This document shows positions 12,548 to 24,948 of a stretch of 54,561 bases of DNA, piece after piece. Made by a program: the position numbers and the translations under genes. Every line of letters begins with the position of its first letter. Position 1 is the stretch's first letter. Source of the DNA: Bigelowiella natans CCMP2755 (taxonomy: Eukaryota; Cercozoa; Chlorarachniophyceae); assembly GCA_000320545.1 (NCBI GenBank), contig ADNK01001713.1:1-54561 (forward strand). The letters run 5' to 3'. The notes below the pieces were generated by a model. It ran no database searches and had not been told where the DNA came from. It worked only from the letters and a program-made list of their open reading frames with translations.

Positions 12548-14240
12548 GGGGGGAGAGAGCTTTCATGCAAGATCATCTATGTAATTATTCATGCCAATTT
12601 GATACCAGATGCGCGACCAAGGAGAACACGCCAGTAATCAGCCCTGTATCGAAATTAGGACGCCAATAATGTTTCATGGATGCAATTTGATGACACCTAC
12701 AAAACCTCTCAACTTACTGCCAGAATGAAAGCGACCAACCTAGATTTCGCCCGGGCGCCATAGTATTCTTCACACCCCCGCAGTAGAGGAGCTGAGACGC
12801 GTTGTATCAAGCAAGATAGCTCTGAGTAGGACCTCTATGGCGACAGAGTGCTCTGGTGGGGCATGATGGGTTCCAGTAATTCACGTTTATTTCTTATACC
12901 TGTAGTCCAGGAAGGTCTTAAAAACAAAAACTAGGGCATTTCTCAGGGCGAAATAGTAGAATTTCCTTGTCGCAGGCAAAGAGAGGCCACAATATATGCC
13001 TCGTCGGAGATGTCGTCACAGAACAGTGCATGCGGTTACGCTCCTGCCTGCTCTCTTCATTTGATGCTTCTGCTAGTCTGGCCAATGTCTTCTGACTCTG
13101 AACTAGAGTTTTGCTGGGTGCCCCCTCGGATGATCTGAACGTGGATCATCGTGTAGATGTGGCCTTTAGGAAGTTCCTACTCAGAGCAGATGCCTTGCGT
13201 CGCTGCCACATTGCTGCTAGTTGTGTTGTTCCACAATGGCTAGGTTGTGCCAATTCAAAAAACCCTGCTGATTCACCAGTTAGTCCTCACGAAAGCTAGT
13301 TCGAGGCGCTGCGTTTCGCACACTGCAAGTGTCTTGCAACATTTTGGAAGTGCAGTTCATCGTCATTGTCATCATTGTTCAACGCACGATGCGACGTGCG
13401 GCAGTTGGACTTCGAGACTTCGTTCTGGGAGGCTAGGATGCTGATCGCTGAGAGGGCTACGTCATCCTGCTACTTCCCTGTGATGCGGCCTGTAGGATCA
13501 TGATGCTAGGATGTCTCGACCGTGGTCTACCATGTTGGCTTGTCGCAATCGCTAGATCGCAGGTAGTCTAGCAGTGTTGTTGTCTGGATGTGTGGTCATG
13601 TCTAGATGTGGTGCTGATGGGCAAGCTAGCAAGTCTCAATCACACGACTGTGGCAACAAGCAGCATTGCAACCGAGCACATGTCTAGATGTGTGGACACA
13701 TGATTGCAGCGAGCGCGAGATGAGGAGGCGAGCTAGCGAGCAGGCGGCCGCAGAACCACCGCCGCTCAACTCTAGAACTGGTCCTGCGCTTGCGATGGTC
13801 GCACGCTAGCACGAGTGGTCGGAAATCGTCAAACCCAGTGGCATTGTCACACATGAGCACGTACATGCGCATCAAATCCATCAAGGAATTGAATGTCGCA
13901 AAGACGAACTTTGCAGCCCAACTAGCCATGCTAGCATGCAATGAGCAATCGATGGCACCACAATGGCATGCATGTTGTTGCTGGCACACACATGCATGCG
14001 CCACAGGGCATCGATCACGCATGCTCAGGCCGTTGCTTGTTGCGTTGCGTTGTTTGTTGGTTGCATTGCACGCGTGAATGGCATGGTGCTGAGGACCACA
14101 GTTGTAGTGCCGAGCGATGCGATCGGTGCGGTCATGTGGCACTGTGGTACAGCGGAGCAACTACGTGCAGGATGCATGACAATGATGGTAACGATGATAT
14201 ATTGGATCATTTTGCAGCTCCACTGTTCCTGGAGTAGCTA
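12000..14240. other. No confident gene; microsatellite and low-complexity DNA
   Basis: The interval holds a (GT)n-(GA)n compound microsatellite at 12450-12555 and CATG/CTAG-rich DNA from about 13400. Open frames such as 12017-12397 (+) and 14160-13684 (-) lack recognisable domains, splice partners or typical gene ends. I treat the interval as intergenic. Confidence 0.45.
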
Positions 14241-15549
14241 CTACTCTTGGTTGCCCTCACTGCTACTTGGATAGGGCTTCATCCGACGCTCCAAAATCAG
14301 TGTGATCTCGCCTTCTCCGTGCTGTTTGTGGAAAATCACGGGTGTGAAGGGGGAATTAACGAGTGTAAATGTGCGAGCATCGCCATGGATGGGGACGCAT
14401 GCGTGCATGTGATTCTGACCGACGCAGATGTGTGCAAGCATCGACGGAAGACAACCACGTCTCGTGTGGATAAGGTGAGATCAGTGAGATGTAGCCTAAT
14501 GAGAGCTCTCAACTCGTCGCTGTTCTTGTCGTCCTCTTCTTCTCAATCTTCCTTCTCTCTTCCACAACGCACGCACGCACGCACGCACGCGCGCACACAT
14601 GCAAACACAGCCTCCCAAAACACACTACGTCGCACGTCGCATGTGTATGTGTGGGTGAACCAGCTGGTCGCTGCGAAGCGCTCCGGTGATATCATCCCAG
14701 AACTTTCCTATCGATTTCGCCGGAGGGACACCGAAGAGAACACGCGCCTTCCTAGGCTTTTCCGCCCCCAGCAAACCTAGTGTCCCGTACCTCAGCGAGG
14801 CGGAGAAACAACAACAACAACAACAACAACGACAACAATGACAACAACAATGACGACGACAACAACAATTAGAAGAACCCATGATGCATCTTAAGAAGAA
14901 CCATTATGTTCTTTTTAGCTCCACGCTGGGACGAGAGGAGGTGGGGGGGGGGGGTATTAAGGGATCATTATCATCATCAATACAATCATCGTCTTCTCTT
15001 TGAACTCACTCAAACGTTGTGGTTGTGAAGGCTACGAGCACATCGCCTTCCTGGACAGCTTTTCCGGGCGATGACCCGATAAAAGCTCCGAGCTTCCTAC
15101 GTCGGAATTCACGGAGAGGATAAATAACCAACACCAAGAAACCAACACCAGAGATCATCAACAAAGATATGACTGCAATATTATATGGGTTTATACATAT
15201 ATAAATTCACATGTGTGTGTGGGGGGGGGGGGGGGGGAAAAAAAAAAAAAAAAATTAGGGGGAAATGGCGACTCACCATCGAATCCAATGGGGGGGGGGG
15301 GGTACAGCAGTGCATTGGCAGAGCATTTCAGGGACAGGCAAATTACAGCAATACCTTTGTTATCAGCGTTCCATTAGGAAGGATCTCAGCGACCTTCTGC
15401 ATGATGCGAATTGGAGTGAGCAGGAGGAGGGGGGGGGCAGGGAGAGACTTTGAGTTGACTACTACTGCTACTACTACTACGACTCTACTGCTACTACTCC
15501 TCAACTACTATTACTCGACTACTACTACTCTACTACTACTTCTCTCCAC

Positions 15550-15580
<31 letters not shown>

Positions 15581-15796
15581 TACATTAGTACTTACAAGAT
15601 GGCCATTTCTTCTTTCTCGCTCCTACTACTACTACTACTACTACTACTACTATCACTACCACTGCTACTACATTAGTACTTACAAGATGGCCATTTCTTC
15701 TATCTCGCTCGAATACAAGCCCAAGGGGACGTGGAATCTTCGGTTTTCCGCAGCACATACACGCAAAACACACACACACACATACACAAATACAGA

Positions 15797-15827
<31 letters not shown>

Positions 15828-16161
15828 AACCAAAAAAACCCCCCCTTAATGAGGACAATGAGAATTTTCTTAATTATTAGGATTCTCAGGTGGCAGAGAA
15901 AACGGTTACTGCCAACTAGAGATGAAACTCCATATTACATATATTTGTAACTATGTGTGTGTGTTTTGTGATTTGACGTGGCCTTCAACCTGTACTTTGA
16001 GTAGCTTCGATGGCTGAGAGGCCAGGGGGGGCTGGGGAAGGCTCCTCTTAAAACGAAATCGCCGGGATTCGTCGTTTGACTGCAGAAGTGTGGAAGTCAT
16101 GAATAAGACAAACACAAACGGTATTGCAGAAGCTGCGAGCGTGGACAAATGTGCGTGCGTA

Positions 16162-16197
<36 letters not shown>

Positions 16198-16528
16198 TGT
16201 GTGTGTGTGTGTGTGTGTGCGTGTGTGTGTATTTGTGAGCGCCCGCGCATGCGTCGTCAAGGTGCATCAGAGAGGGGATTGTTGTTGTTTACCCCGACGT
16301 CAACGACGAACTCCGTCTCGTCGTCTCTCTCGGGGATCGCTGGGGACGGAAGATGCTTGAAGACGCGCATAGCAATCTCTCCTCTCGACCAGAGGCTGAA
16401 TGAGTAGTATCGATATATGTGTATGTTATATATATATATATATATATATATTGTGTGTGTGTGTATGTGTGTGTGTGGTCTTTGCTTTGTGTGTGTCAAT
16501 AGCCTCTCATCATATTCTCTCCCTCTCT

Positions 16529-16574
<46 letters not shown>

Positions 16575-17969
16575 CTCTTCCTCTTCCTCACTTATTCCTT
16601 TTCCTTCCCCCCCCCTTCTCCCCGTTTTTTTGAGATTCTCGACACAAGTCAAACATACTCCTGCATCGTGTCCTTCCGATCTCCCCCTCCTCCGAGGGCT
16701 GCAGGCCAAATAGACGGTGACGATGACGACGATGACGAGGACGACGATGATGATGGTAGCGATGGTGATGATGATGATGATGATGATGATGACTCAAATG
16801 GGAATGATGCTGCTGCCGACTCCGAAGATGAAGATGAAGTTGGGGAAGATGGTGATGATGATGATGATGAAGAGGAGGAGGGAATTGCCATGGAAATGCG
16901 CTTCCACTGTGAAATACGCATCATACAAACATAGTCTTTAGTGCTGCGTACGAGTGCAAATACCACCATACATTAGTGTCCATAGCTGCAACGGCAGCAT
17001 GTGACCATTTGCTGTCGTGCATGTTTACCGTTATAACCGCATCTTTGCGCCTCCACGTAACAACGCCCTCACTGCGTTCTTCATCGCGTCTGCACACATT
17101 GGCAAAGCAGTTGAAGCAAATCAGCACTGACCTCATGCGAGAACTCTTTCGAGTCCTCGCATCGCCACCAGCTTGGCAGAGATTTGGCGTAAGTATGAGA
17201 CGTAGCGGCGAGAAGCTACCGCGACATTCTTTTTGGAAAAATGCGTGCGAGAACATCGACGTTCACACCCTCGCCCGAGTCAAAGACCCCGACAGTAGCT
17301 GTTTTGTGGCGATATATGCTCTAGATGAAAAAAGTCGTTTACATGTCCGTCTCCCAGCCATTGAGGAGCAGCGTGGTGGGAGATATCGGCCTCTTCAGAA
17401 TGACGCTGGCAGCAGCAACGTACAAGCAGCAAACATGAGACGAACAACAGACGTGAGGGGGATGAGATGGATGTCTTAACGCCCCCATATTTGGTTTGTT
17501 CTCCCCATTCGGTGTGCTCTGGTCGGATGTGATTTGCGTGAATTCGTGCGAGTTCGTGTGATTGTGTGTTTATGAAGCATCCCTCAGTTGCTCTTACTCA
17601 ATCGCCCCCGATCCCCATCGGACGAGGTTCCCCGAGACGGTGGAATTCTCCTTCACGCCATTCCGGCTTATATCCCAACGGCCCTGTAGTAGCAATCGTT
17701 TTCGGGGGGTTGGGGAGCGAATGAGTGGGTTGGGTTGAAATTGCTGAAAAAAACATCGATGGGGAAAGAAGATGCCACTGCAACTCGCCGACCTGTAAGA
17801 AGTCCACGTCGTTCGGCGACGGCTCTGTGGAGCGCGCAGCAAAAAGTCCTGCTACTATGACCGAGGTTAGAAGAAGTGTTTGTGGGATCGTTGCCCGAGG
17901 GCTGAGAAGCTTCGTCGAGCGCCTTGAAGACGAGGAGGATGACGAGGTTCCCCGCCACTTCGCTACCAC
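14241..17969 (-). CDS. Signal-anchored PDZ-domain protein
   Basis: Exons in sense order are 17969-17793, 17683-17598, 17405-17343, 17320-17269, an exon starting near 17228, 16376-16293, 16079-15990, 15737-15684, 15396-15355, 15092-15010, 14790-14661 and 14321-14241; the reading phase agrees at the mapped junctions. The start has a hydrophobic stretch (TLLLTSVIVAGLFAARS), so membrane or plastid targeting is likely. A middle part (LLLNGWETDIAYIATKQLL across a splice) is unrecognised. The C-terminal 110 residues read as a PDZ domain: LLKVQ, PRPLGLVFERDRRNGHL, KVAEILPNG, then KAVQEGDVLVAF, and the closing strand GEITLILERR. Ser-rich low-complexity coding may lie at 16.67-16.91 kb. PDZ domains bind peptide C-termini; the partner here is unknown. 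Exons between 17228 and 16376 are not fully resolved, and this could be two genes. Confidence 0.6.
15460..15700. repeat. (CTA)n arrays with duplicated splice-donor segment
   Basis: Two arrays of CTA/ACT trinucleotides are each followed by the segment ACATTAGTACTTACAAGATG with GCCATTTCTTC (about 15582-15615 and 15669-15703). On the minus strand this segment is the 3' end of the PDZ exon plus its donor (CATCTT then GTAAGTACT), so the donor exists twice. The upstream copy (exon end 15684) keeps the frame; the second (15596) lies in the intron. Confidence 0.8.
16172..16222. repeat. (GT)n(GA)n(GT)n compound microsatellite
   Basis: Compound dinucleotide tract inside an intron of the PDZ-protein gene. 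Further tracts of the same gene are (TA)n(GT)n at 16430-16476 and (CT)n at 16530-16570. Confidence 0.85.
16730..16875. repeat. (GAT)n trinucleotide tract
   Basis: GAT/GAC-rich trinucleotides. The minus strand would encode a Ser-rich segment, preceded by an acceptor-like TTTCACAG near 16907, so it may be a coding low-complexity exon of the PDZ gene; the plus strand gives an Asp run. Exon status is unproven because the next junction does not fit in phase. Confidence 0.55.
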
Positions 17970-18041
17970 ACCATCATTATCATCATTCCATAGCGAAAGA
18001 TTGGATCAAAGTGCTTCGATACTGGTGGCGTAAAGCAGGAT

Positions 18042-18043
<2 letters not shown>

Positions 18044-18080
<37 letters not shown>
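18044..18080. repeat. (GA)n microsatellite
   Basis: GA run just upstream of the PDZ gene start. Another (AT)n(GA)n tract lies at 19096-19150, at the end of the coiled-coil gene. Confidence 0.85.
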
Positions 18081-18081
<1 letters not shown>

Positions 18082-18657
18082 TCTAATAAAACGCGCACCT
18101 TCCCTAGGCTTGTGCCTACACACGTTCCTTCTATTTGAAAGGCAAACACCGTTTTCGGGTAAGAAGGTATTGAATTCGCGCGCAGAGAGAGGCGCCAGAT
18201 TCGTCGGTTGAGGCCAAGCGACTCGCGAGCGCGCCAGCCCCGACAGGGCGACGACGGAGCGAGTGGCAACCATTGGAGCTCAGAAGGGCATTTTGCGGTT
18301 GGTTTCTCGTCATAAGAAAAACATGCGGTTTTTGTCCTGCGACAACCTCAACGATGCTATTCGGGATTCTTTATCTGCGACAATGGCAAGTCTGTGTCTA
18401 GGGGCCAGTTTTCGCCTAGATGCTTCGCCGGATAGATAGAGCTTGGGATTTTGCATGATATTGGCCCTAAAATTTACCCATGCGACAAGGAGAATTTGGC
18501 ATTTTATTAACTAATTCGAAAATGCGTCGACGTCACGGAAACTACAGATCTACTGCGACGCTGACTCGTCCAGACGATGAGGTTGAGCATGGCGGAGGCC
18601 TTTGCATTGACATTTTCACCCCCATCATAATGCTCTTTGTTTCCTTCATTCACATAG

Positions 18658-19078
18658 CATTGCAAATTATCCAAATCTGATGAAGCTGGCGGACGGCTCA
18701 GTCCAACGCGAGGTGAAAGAGCTCCGTGCAAAGGTTGAGACGCTCGAGCGGGCGCAAGAGCAAGCTTCGCGTCAAGCCGAACGCGAGATAAAATTCCTTC
18801 GTGAAAAGGTAGAGACGCTCGAGCAAGCGAAGCAGCAAATTTCGCGTGTATCCTGCGTCGCTACGTTGACCTAGTTATTCATGTCGGTGATTCTGCGTAC
18901 ACACCCTATAAATCATATAGCTGACCATTAGCATTGCAAATTTTCCACATCTGATGAAGCTGGCAGATGACTCGCTCCAACGCGAGGTGAAAGAGCTGCG
19001 TGAAAAGATCGATACGTTCGAGCAGGCGCAACGGCAAGTTTCGCGTAGATCTTGCTTCGGAACGTTCTTCATGTAGGT
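18658..19078 (+). CDS. Coiled-coil gene with duplicated terminal exon
   Basis: Two copies of one exon follow each other. Copy 1 starts after CACATAG at 18658 and copy 2 after CCATTAG at 18932. Both begin CATTGCAAATT(A/T)TCCA, then ATCTGATGAAGCTGGC, and encode a charged heptad-like helix (REVKELRAKVETLERAQEQ and REVKELREKIDTFEQAQRQ). Copy 1 has an extra internal heptad block. Both copies reach a stop soon after the common TTTCGC-GT (18874 and 19077), or may use that GT as donor. Each copy has phase 2 on entry and phase 1 on exit if spliced, so using both would shift the frame; they suit alternative terminal exons. Earlier exons (18.3-18.6 kb?) are not mapped, and no domain other than coiled coil is visible. 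Confidence 0.5.
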
Positions 19079-19091
19079 GACCTGTGCATGA

Positions 19092-19131
<40 letters not shown>

Positions 19132-19204
19132 GAGAGAGAGAGAGAGAGAGAAAAGTTACTGTATTCATATGATGTCCGTACAATAGACGCAACGTAATTC
19201 AATG

Positions 19205-19850
19205 TATGAGACCTATGTAATGAAATGATTAAATTGTTTTCGTCATCCTATATATACTCATGACTAGATGAGACGGATGTAATGAAATGGTTAATAAATC
19301 TTTTCAATGGTCATCCTATATATGCCTAAAATAGCTATGCAAAGCGGTGGCTACATATAGAGCTAGGATAATGTTTGTTTGTGATGCAATGTATACAGCA
19401 CACATAATACAATCCTATCTAGCTATGTCTATATATAGGCATACAGCTAGATAGTGCTAACATTCACAGATTCACGCATTCAAAATACACATAGCGCAAA
19501 CGTTGAATATAAGCCGTATATCTGCATGCTAATGCTGGTGTGCAATGTATAAGCTAATGTGGCGCAGCATGATGCTGTACTGTCTACTATGCTACACTAG
19601 CTAGCTAGTACAGTCAAAAGGCTCATCATAGTACTCTTATTATTTATGCTGCTGCGTTGTAGTACGCTGCGCCTATGACGTATCGACAAAATTATAATTA
19701 TCGCCTGATGTTGCTGCATCTTATACCTTCAACTATATCAAAGCCGCCGCTTTGCACAAATACATTTCGGATTATAGCTAGATAGGATGACTATATTTCA
19801 AAAAAATGTGATCTTTTCATCACATCCATCCGTCTCACGACACATGATAC
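19205..19850. mobile_element. Inverted-repeat (MITE/foldback-like) element, copy B
   Basis: The left end has two tandem versions of the end word, both reversed (ATGAGACCTATGTAATGAAATG near 19205 and ATGAGACGGATGTAATGAAATG near 19269), each followed by a TCATCCTATATAT word. The right end has the same block in forward orientation (GGATGACTATATTTCAAAA to CATCCGTCTCACG, about 19783-19840). The interior holds GTACTGTCTACTATGC near 19573, matching the internal word of copy A at a similar distance from the end. No open frame of note. Structure suggests a non-autonomous DNA transposon; no target-site duplication was established. Confidence 0.55.
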
Positions 19851-20064
19851 ACCGAAACAAGCAGCGCAACTAGACCTGCTTACATATTGCTATAGATTGT
19901 GCAGTCGATCATCGGTGGTCGTCAAGCGACTCCCGTTATCATAGAACGCTTTCATACATCATATTGCCTCCAGACATCATCATTTGCACCAATCGTATGC
20001 CAGCAGTTACAAACACTGTTTCAGCAAAGCATGCAGCACATGGCCCGTCTAGCCGTGTGCGCCA

Positions 20065-21436
20065 TCAGTAGTCCAATGACGATGAGTTGCTATCATCATC
20101 GCCGTCGTCTCCCGTCATCATCTTCTTCCGCATTTGCTCGGTGCGGCGAGCCGCGCTTCGCAGCAGCCTCCCCCTCGGCGCCTGCACGAACTGCTGGCCA
20201 TCAAACCGCACCGGAGTCTTCGAGGCTCGCAGCTCCTCCGGGACGGTGTCGGGGACGTGGAGACGGATGATCGGCATTTCTTTCGCATGCACATGTTTCC
20301 GGGAGAACGTGTCGGTCTGCTGCATGTGTCTCGCCAGAGACCGTCGCTGCTGCTGGCGGCTCTGCTGCCCCCACTCCCATAGGAGGGCCAGCGCGCTCTC
20401 CCAGTCCTCCGAGCTGGTGGAGCACGCCACGGAAATGTTATACCGCTTTGAGTTCATCGGCCTGGGGTTACGCTGCAGCACCTCCAAGGCCTTCTTCCAC
20501 TCGCCACCGGTCGCGAGGGAGGTCGCAAGCGACTCTATAATCACGCTGGAGGCCCCCAGTTCCTTCAGCTTTTTCCAACGCCCCCCCCCGTACCTCGCGT
20601 GTATCTCCTCCTGAATCTTCGTCGCCGCCTCCCACCTCCCCTTCGCTTCGCAGGCTCGCAGTGCGGCGAGGAAGGCGTCGATCTCCACGCCTGCCGACGG
20701 CCGCGAGATCATGTCCCCGAACACGCGCAGCGCGCGCTGGTCCTCCCCGCCCTGCACGAGCGCGTCCAGAAGCCGAGTCAGGACGCGCGAATGCCGGCCG
20801 GCCTTGTCGCCTTGAATGGCATGCCAGTACTGCAGAGCCCTCTCCCAGGACCCGACGCCCTCCGCTGCCAGAATGGCTGCGTGGGTGAATTCGTTGTGCT
20901 GGAGCCCGTTGGCAGTGACCTGGTGTAGCTTCTCAAGAGCCAGCTGCCACTCGCCGCCCTGAATCAGCGCTTGTCCGAGGGAGGTGAACGTCTGTGGCGT
21001 CCTCCGCAGTCGCATCCTGTCGATGCGAGAATAGAGGGACATCGCCCCCTGCCAGTCGCCGGCTCTCGCGCAGGCGCGGAGGGCGGTGTTGATGCTTTGA
21101 ATGTCCCATTGGACCATAGCGCGAGGCATCCACGTTTCGAACACGTGGAGCGCGCGTCTCCAGGCCTTGCCCCTCAGGCACACCTGCATCGCCTTGTTCG
21201 CAGCTGCGGTGGCCCTGTGTTTCAACGCGTGCTCATTAGCGTCGTCGTTATTGCTCTCTTCGTTTTTTTTCATCATCAGCATGAGCATGGGCATCAGTGG
21301 CGGTGGCCACCGCCCGTTGTACGACGGTAGCCACGACCTTGCAATTCATATACACTTACCTCTTCGAAATTCGCCAGCGCATCGCATATGGACGCAAAGC
21401 ACAAAAATACTTTCGCACACACACACACACACACGC

Positions 21437-21476
<40 letters not shown>

Positions 21477-22806
21477 CATATCATATTACAGTTGTTATCT
21501 GTCGTTCTGTCTACCTGCTGTCACCCTGAGCGGTGCCTTCTCGCTCCATCTTCTTCAGCGTTTTTATCGCAATCGCCCATTTCCCCCTGGGAACGAGGCT
21601 CGCCATGAACGCGGTGTAGGTGACCCCATTCGGCCTCAGCCCGTTCTTCTGCGCGTTGCGAACCAGCCCGGAGGCTTTTTCCCACCAACCGTGTCGAGCG
21701 CAGGCATGAATAGCCGCGTGGTACATGCAGAGAGACCGTCTCACGCCGAAGTGGCCGGCTTGGTCGAGCAGCTTCAGAGCCCGTCCTGGCTTGTCGCTGT
21801 TGCTGGCCGCGGCGGCTACAGCAGCGTACATCTGCGGGTGGTGGGGGTGGCCCGCCTCGAGCGCCTCCTGCATCAGCTCTGCCGCGGCCCTCCATTCTTT
21901 TCCCTTTTCGCAGGAGACCAAAGCCAGTCGCACAGCGTCCCAGGGCACCTTTGCCAGGCCGGGGTAAAGTCGTTTCGCGGTATCCTCCTGAGCCTGGCCT
22001 TCGCTGCCGCCACTGGGAGGTTGCACGGTTACCCCTTTGGATGTGTAGTGAATGTTGTCGTTTTCTCCATTCCCGTCGTTATCTTCTGCTGATCCTAGCC
22101 CTTTCTCTTGCGTTCGTCTTCCTCCTCCTCCTTCTCCTACTCCCTCCCTCCCTTCCTCTTCTTCTTCTCCATGCCGCCGGAGAAGGGAGAGCGCTATCGC
22201 CCAGTCGCCGGACCGCGACAAGGCGTTCAGGGCGAGCGAGTAGGTCACATTGTCAGGCTTCACCGAGCTCGAATCCAAGAGCGAGAATATCGTTGGTATG
22301 GCCGTTCTTGCGTTGGACGGTTTGACCGACCGAATCGCCGAGTGAAACAGCACACGATTGGGCCGAATTCCTTCCGCAGGGTCCAACGCTTTCATTAGCA
22401 ACCCCTGCGCCATCTTATTGATCCCTGCTTTTCCAGCCGCCGTGATAGCTTTAGTCAGAAGAGCGATCAAACGACCTTCATCCATATCGCGACGCTGTCT
22501 GGCTTCTTGGAGCCTTGCCACGTGCCATAAGGCGTCCATCCCGGCCGAGGGCCGTCCGTACGATGAAGAGAAAGAACGCCTTCCCTGCAAACCCATCTTT
22601 CCTCTTCCGCGTGCAACATCACCGCCTCTACCTCTTCTACCGACACCACGGTTTGGCTCTGACCTTGGAATACTTCCGGGCGGCCTAGGATAACTAGGGG
22701 CTTCATTCGGGAAAGGTTTGCTCAAAGGGGCGCGGCCAGGCCCTTGTGGGGGGGGATGCGATACGACGAAGAGGGTAGCCAAGCTACATACGAACGCAAA
22801 TTTCAT
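20065..22806 (-). CDS. Pentatricopeptide-repeat protein, plastid-targeted
   Basis: RNA-binding helical-repeat protein, expected to act in plastid RNA processing. Three exons, 22806-21515, 21409-21360 and 21257-20065, join in phase (2, then 1). The start has a signal peptide (MKFAFVCSLATLFVVSHP) followed by a long Pro/Arg/Ser/Gly stretch to about residue 85, a bipartite plastid presequence in form. PPR-like units recur through both large exons, for example NALSRSGDWAIALSLL, HACARHGWWEKASGL, TALRACARAGDWQGAMSLY and LATGGEWKKALEVL. An acidic Asp/Ser tail ends the protein. No DYW, SMR or PPR-TGM end domain seen. Intron 1 has the (TA)n(GT)n tract at 21419-21473. The short exon 2 is the weakest part; alternatively the two large exons are separate genes. 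Confidence 0.78.
21419..21473. repeat. (CA)n(TA)n microsatellite in PPR intron
   Basis: Compound (CA)n then (TA)n tract in intron 1 of the PPR gene. Confidence 0.9.
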
Positions 22807-23333
22807 TATTAACTTAATCTTCCTCTCCAGGCTATTCCGAAAGGCGCCTGCTGGACCTCGTCGGCCCTTTCCTCCATTATTAGGCAGCTGCCAGTGGGGT
22901 ACTCCTGTGAGGGGTTTGGGAGGTTTTGTTGTCGTTCATGCATCAAACCTTTTCGATTTCCTCCTGCGACATGGAAATTCTTGCACCAAAACTACGAACA
23001 GGAATGAGAGGGGGAAATAGCAAGGATCTGAGTCCTGCGTCAGTTATTCCTTCATGACAATTTTGATGTATGCGGTCGGGGTTTTTGCATTTTTGAGTTC
23101 GTATGTGGGTCGTGCGGCAGGGGTTGGGAATTGTCGCCGTAAAAAGATGCACTTCGTATCAGTACAAATTTTATCATAGATATTTCCCCGATAAAAACTT
23201 GCCTACCTTGGAAGGAGACGTCATCCTTCCTTCCGCTCGGCCCCCCTCTCCTGTTTGTGGTAGTCGGAATTTACCATTGGCCACTGACCTGGTTTGGTTA
23301 ACTGGCCGATATGGCAGCTCATAACGTACGCAT

Positions 23334-24906
23334 ATGCTCGGCGACGGTAATAGTGATACAGAAGAATTTGACCCTCCCTCCTCTTCCTCTCCGTTCCATA
23401 CAAAGCTTACTATCCGCATTTGCAGCTTGATGCTGACAGCCTCCATCTCGTGCCCCTGACCGCTGTGACCATTGGAGCATGCACTGCGATATGGTTCTAT
23501 CTCTGGAACTACGACGTGCCGATTGAGAGGTGTTTTTGAGCACGCATAAATCTCACCTCGAAACATCTAAGACATGAACCCCAAAACCCTCCACCCTCTG
23601 GCCGCAGGTTCGGTTACCAGTACCAGAAAGTCGTCGCTGAACGCGAATGGTGGCGCGCAATATCTGCTTCCTTCGCCCACACGTCCCCTCTTCACCTTAT
23701 CTTCAATATGATGGCATTGTGGAATTCAGGTCATCCTGTGTCTCGTCATCTCAGCCTCACCTTCGCACATCATATAAAAGATACGCGACCTTCAGAGAAC
23801 GCACGCCGCGAATGTATGCGTTTATGCTTCTTCACAAATCAGCGACAATGGAAATCCACTACGGATGGGTCACGTATTTAAAGTACAGCTTTCTACTCGT
23901 CCTTCTGTCAATGGTTGCAGTGACAGGTCAGGCTATCATAGTCAACGTCATAAAGGCAAAAATAAAGATGGGCTGGTGCAATCACTACTCATAACTCTCG
24001 TAATTTACGATTGGCAACTATTTAGTGTTCTACTACCTCGCGATTCATCACTTCGAGAGAGACTACTACCGCCATGTCTACTCCCTCGGTTACTCCTGCG
24101 TCGTTTTTGGCTGGATGATGATTCAGGTGGGGGCATACGCTAGCATTGACATCCAATGGAACTGAAAGTATCGATGGTTTACAAAAATCGTCGATGTTTC
24201 CTCATGAATTCTGGGACTTCCAGAATTCATCTTATTGATTTCTTCAAGATTCAGTACATTTGGAACCACTGACTCACGCTATTTCTCTAGCCATTGTTCT
24301 TCAGCACTTGGAACATAAACTTACTAATCTCACCCCTCCCGCCCCCCTTTCTCTTCAGTGCGAAACGTGTGGAGGACAGATGTCGATATTCGGTCTTCGC
24401 ATACCAGCGCGTCTCGCACCGTTCGCGTCTCTGCTCATCACACAGCTCATCGTACCCAGAGCTAGTTTCATTGGTCTGCCATGCATTTCATGTCCACTAT
24501 CTCATCATCATCATCTTCTTCGTCATCATCTTCTTCGTCTTCATCGCCATCGTTATTGACACCATGCTATCGCCATCATCATCATCATCATCATCATCAA
24601 CAACAACAACAACAACACCATCGTCCACGTTATCACCACCACCCAGAGCCCTTTTCTGCGATGAACACATCCTCCTCCTTCTCATCCTCATTACGAACAT
24701 GCATACTCAGGGCATCTTTCCGGCATAATAGTCGGAGAAGTCATCGCCCTTGGCTTCTTCTCGTGGTTCATAGATCCATTATTTTGGGCCACGTTCGCGG
24801 TGTTCGTGGGTGCTGCTGCATACACGCTTCGACCGATCCTCTTCCAACAGTCGTCTAGCCCTCAGCTCGGACGTACAAACCGCTTACGCCCAGGTAAATA
24901 ACAGGT

Positions 24907-24948
<42 letters not shown>

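Noticed and set aside
15951-16260. Frames of Thr-His or Ser-Leu repeats
   Set aside because: Direct translations of (GT)n and (GA)n microsatellites, as are those at 12.4, 47.0 and 54.3 kb.
16668-16934. Plus-strand poly-Asp frame
   Set aside because: Translation of the (GAT)n tract, with no flanking coding signal on that strand.
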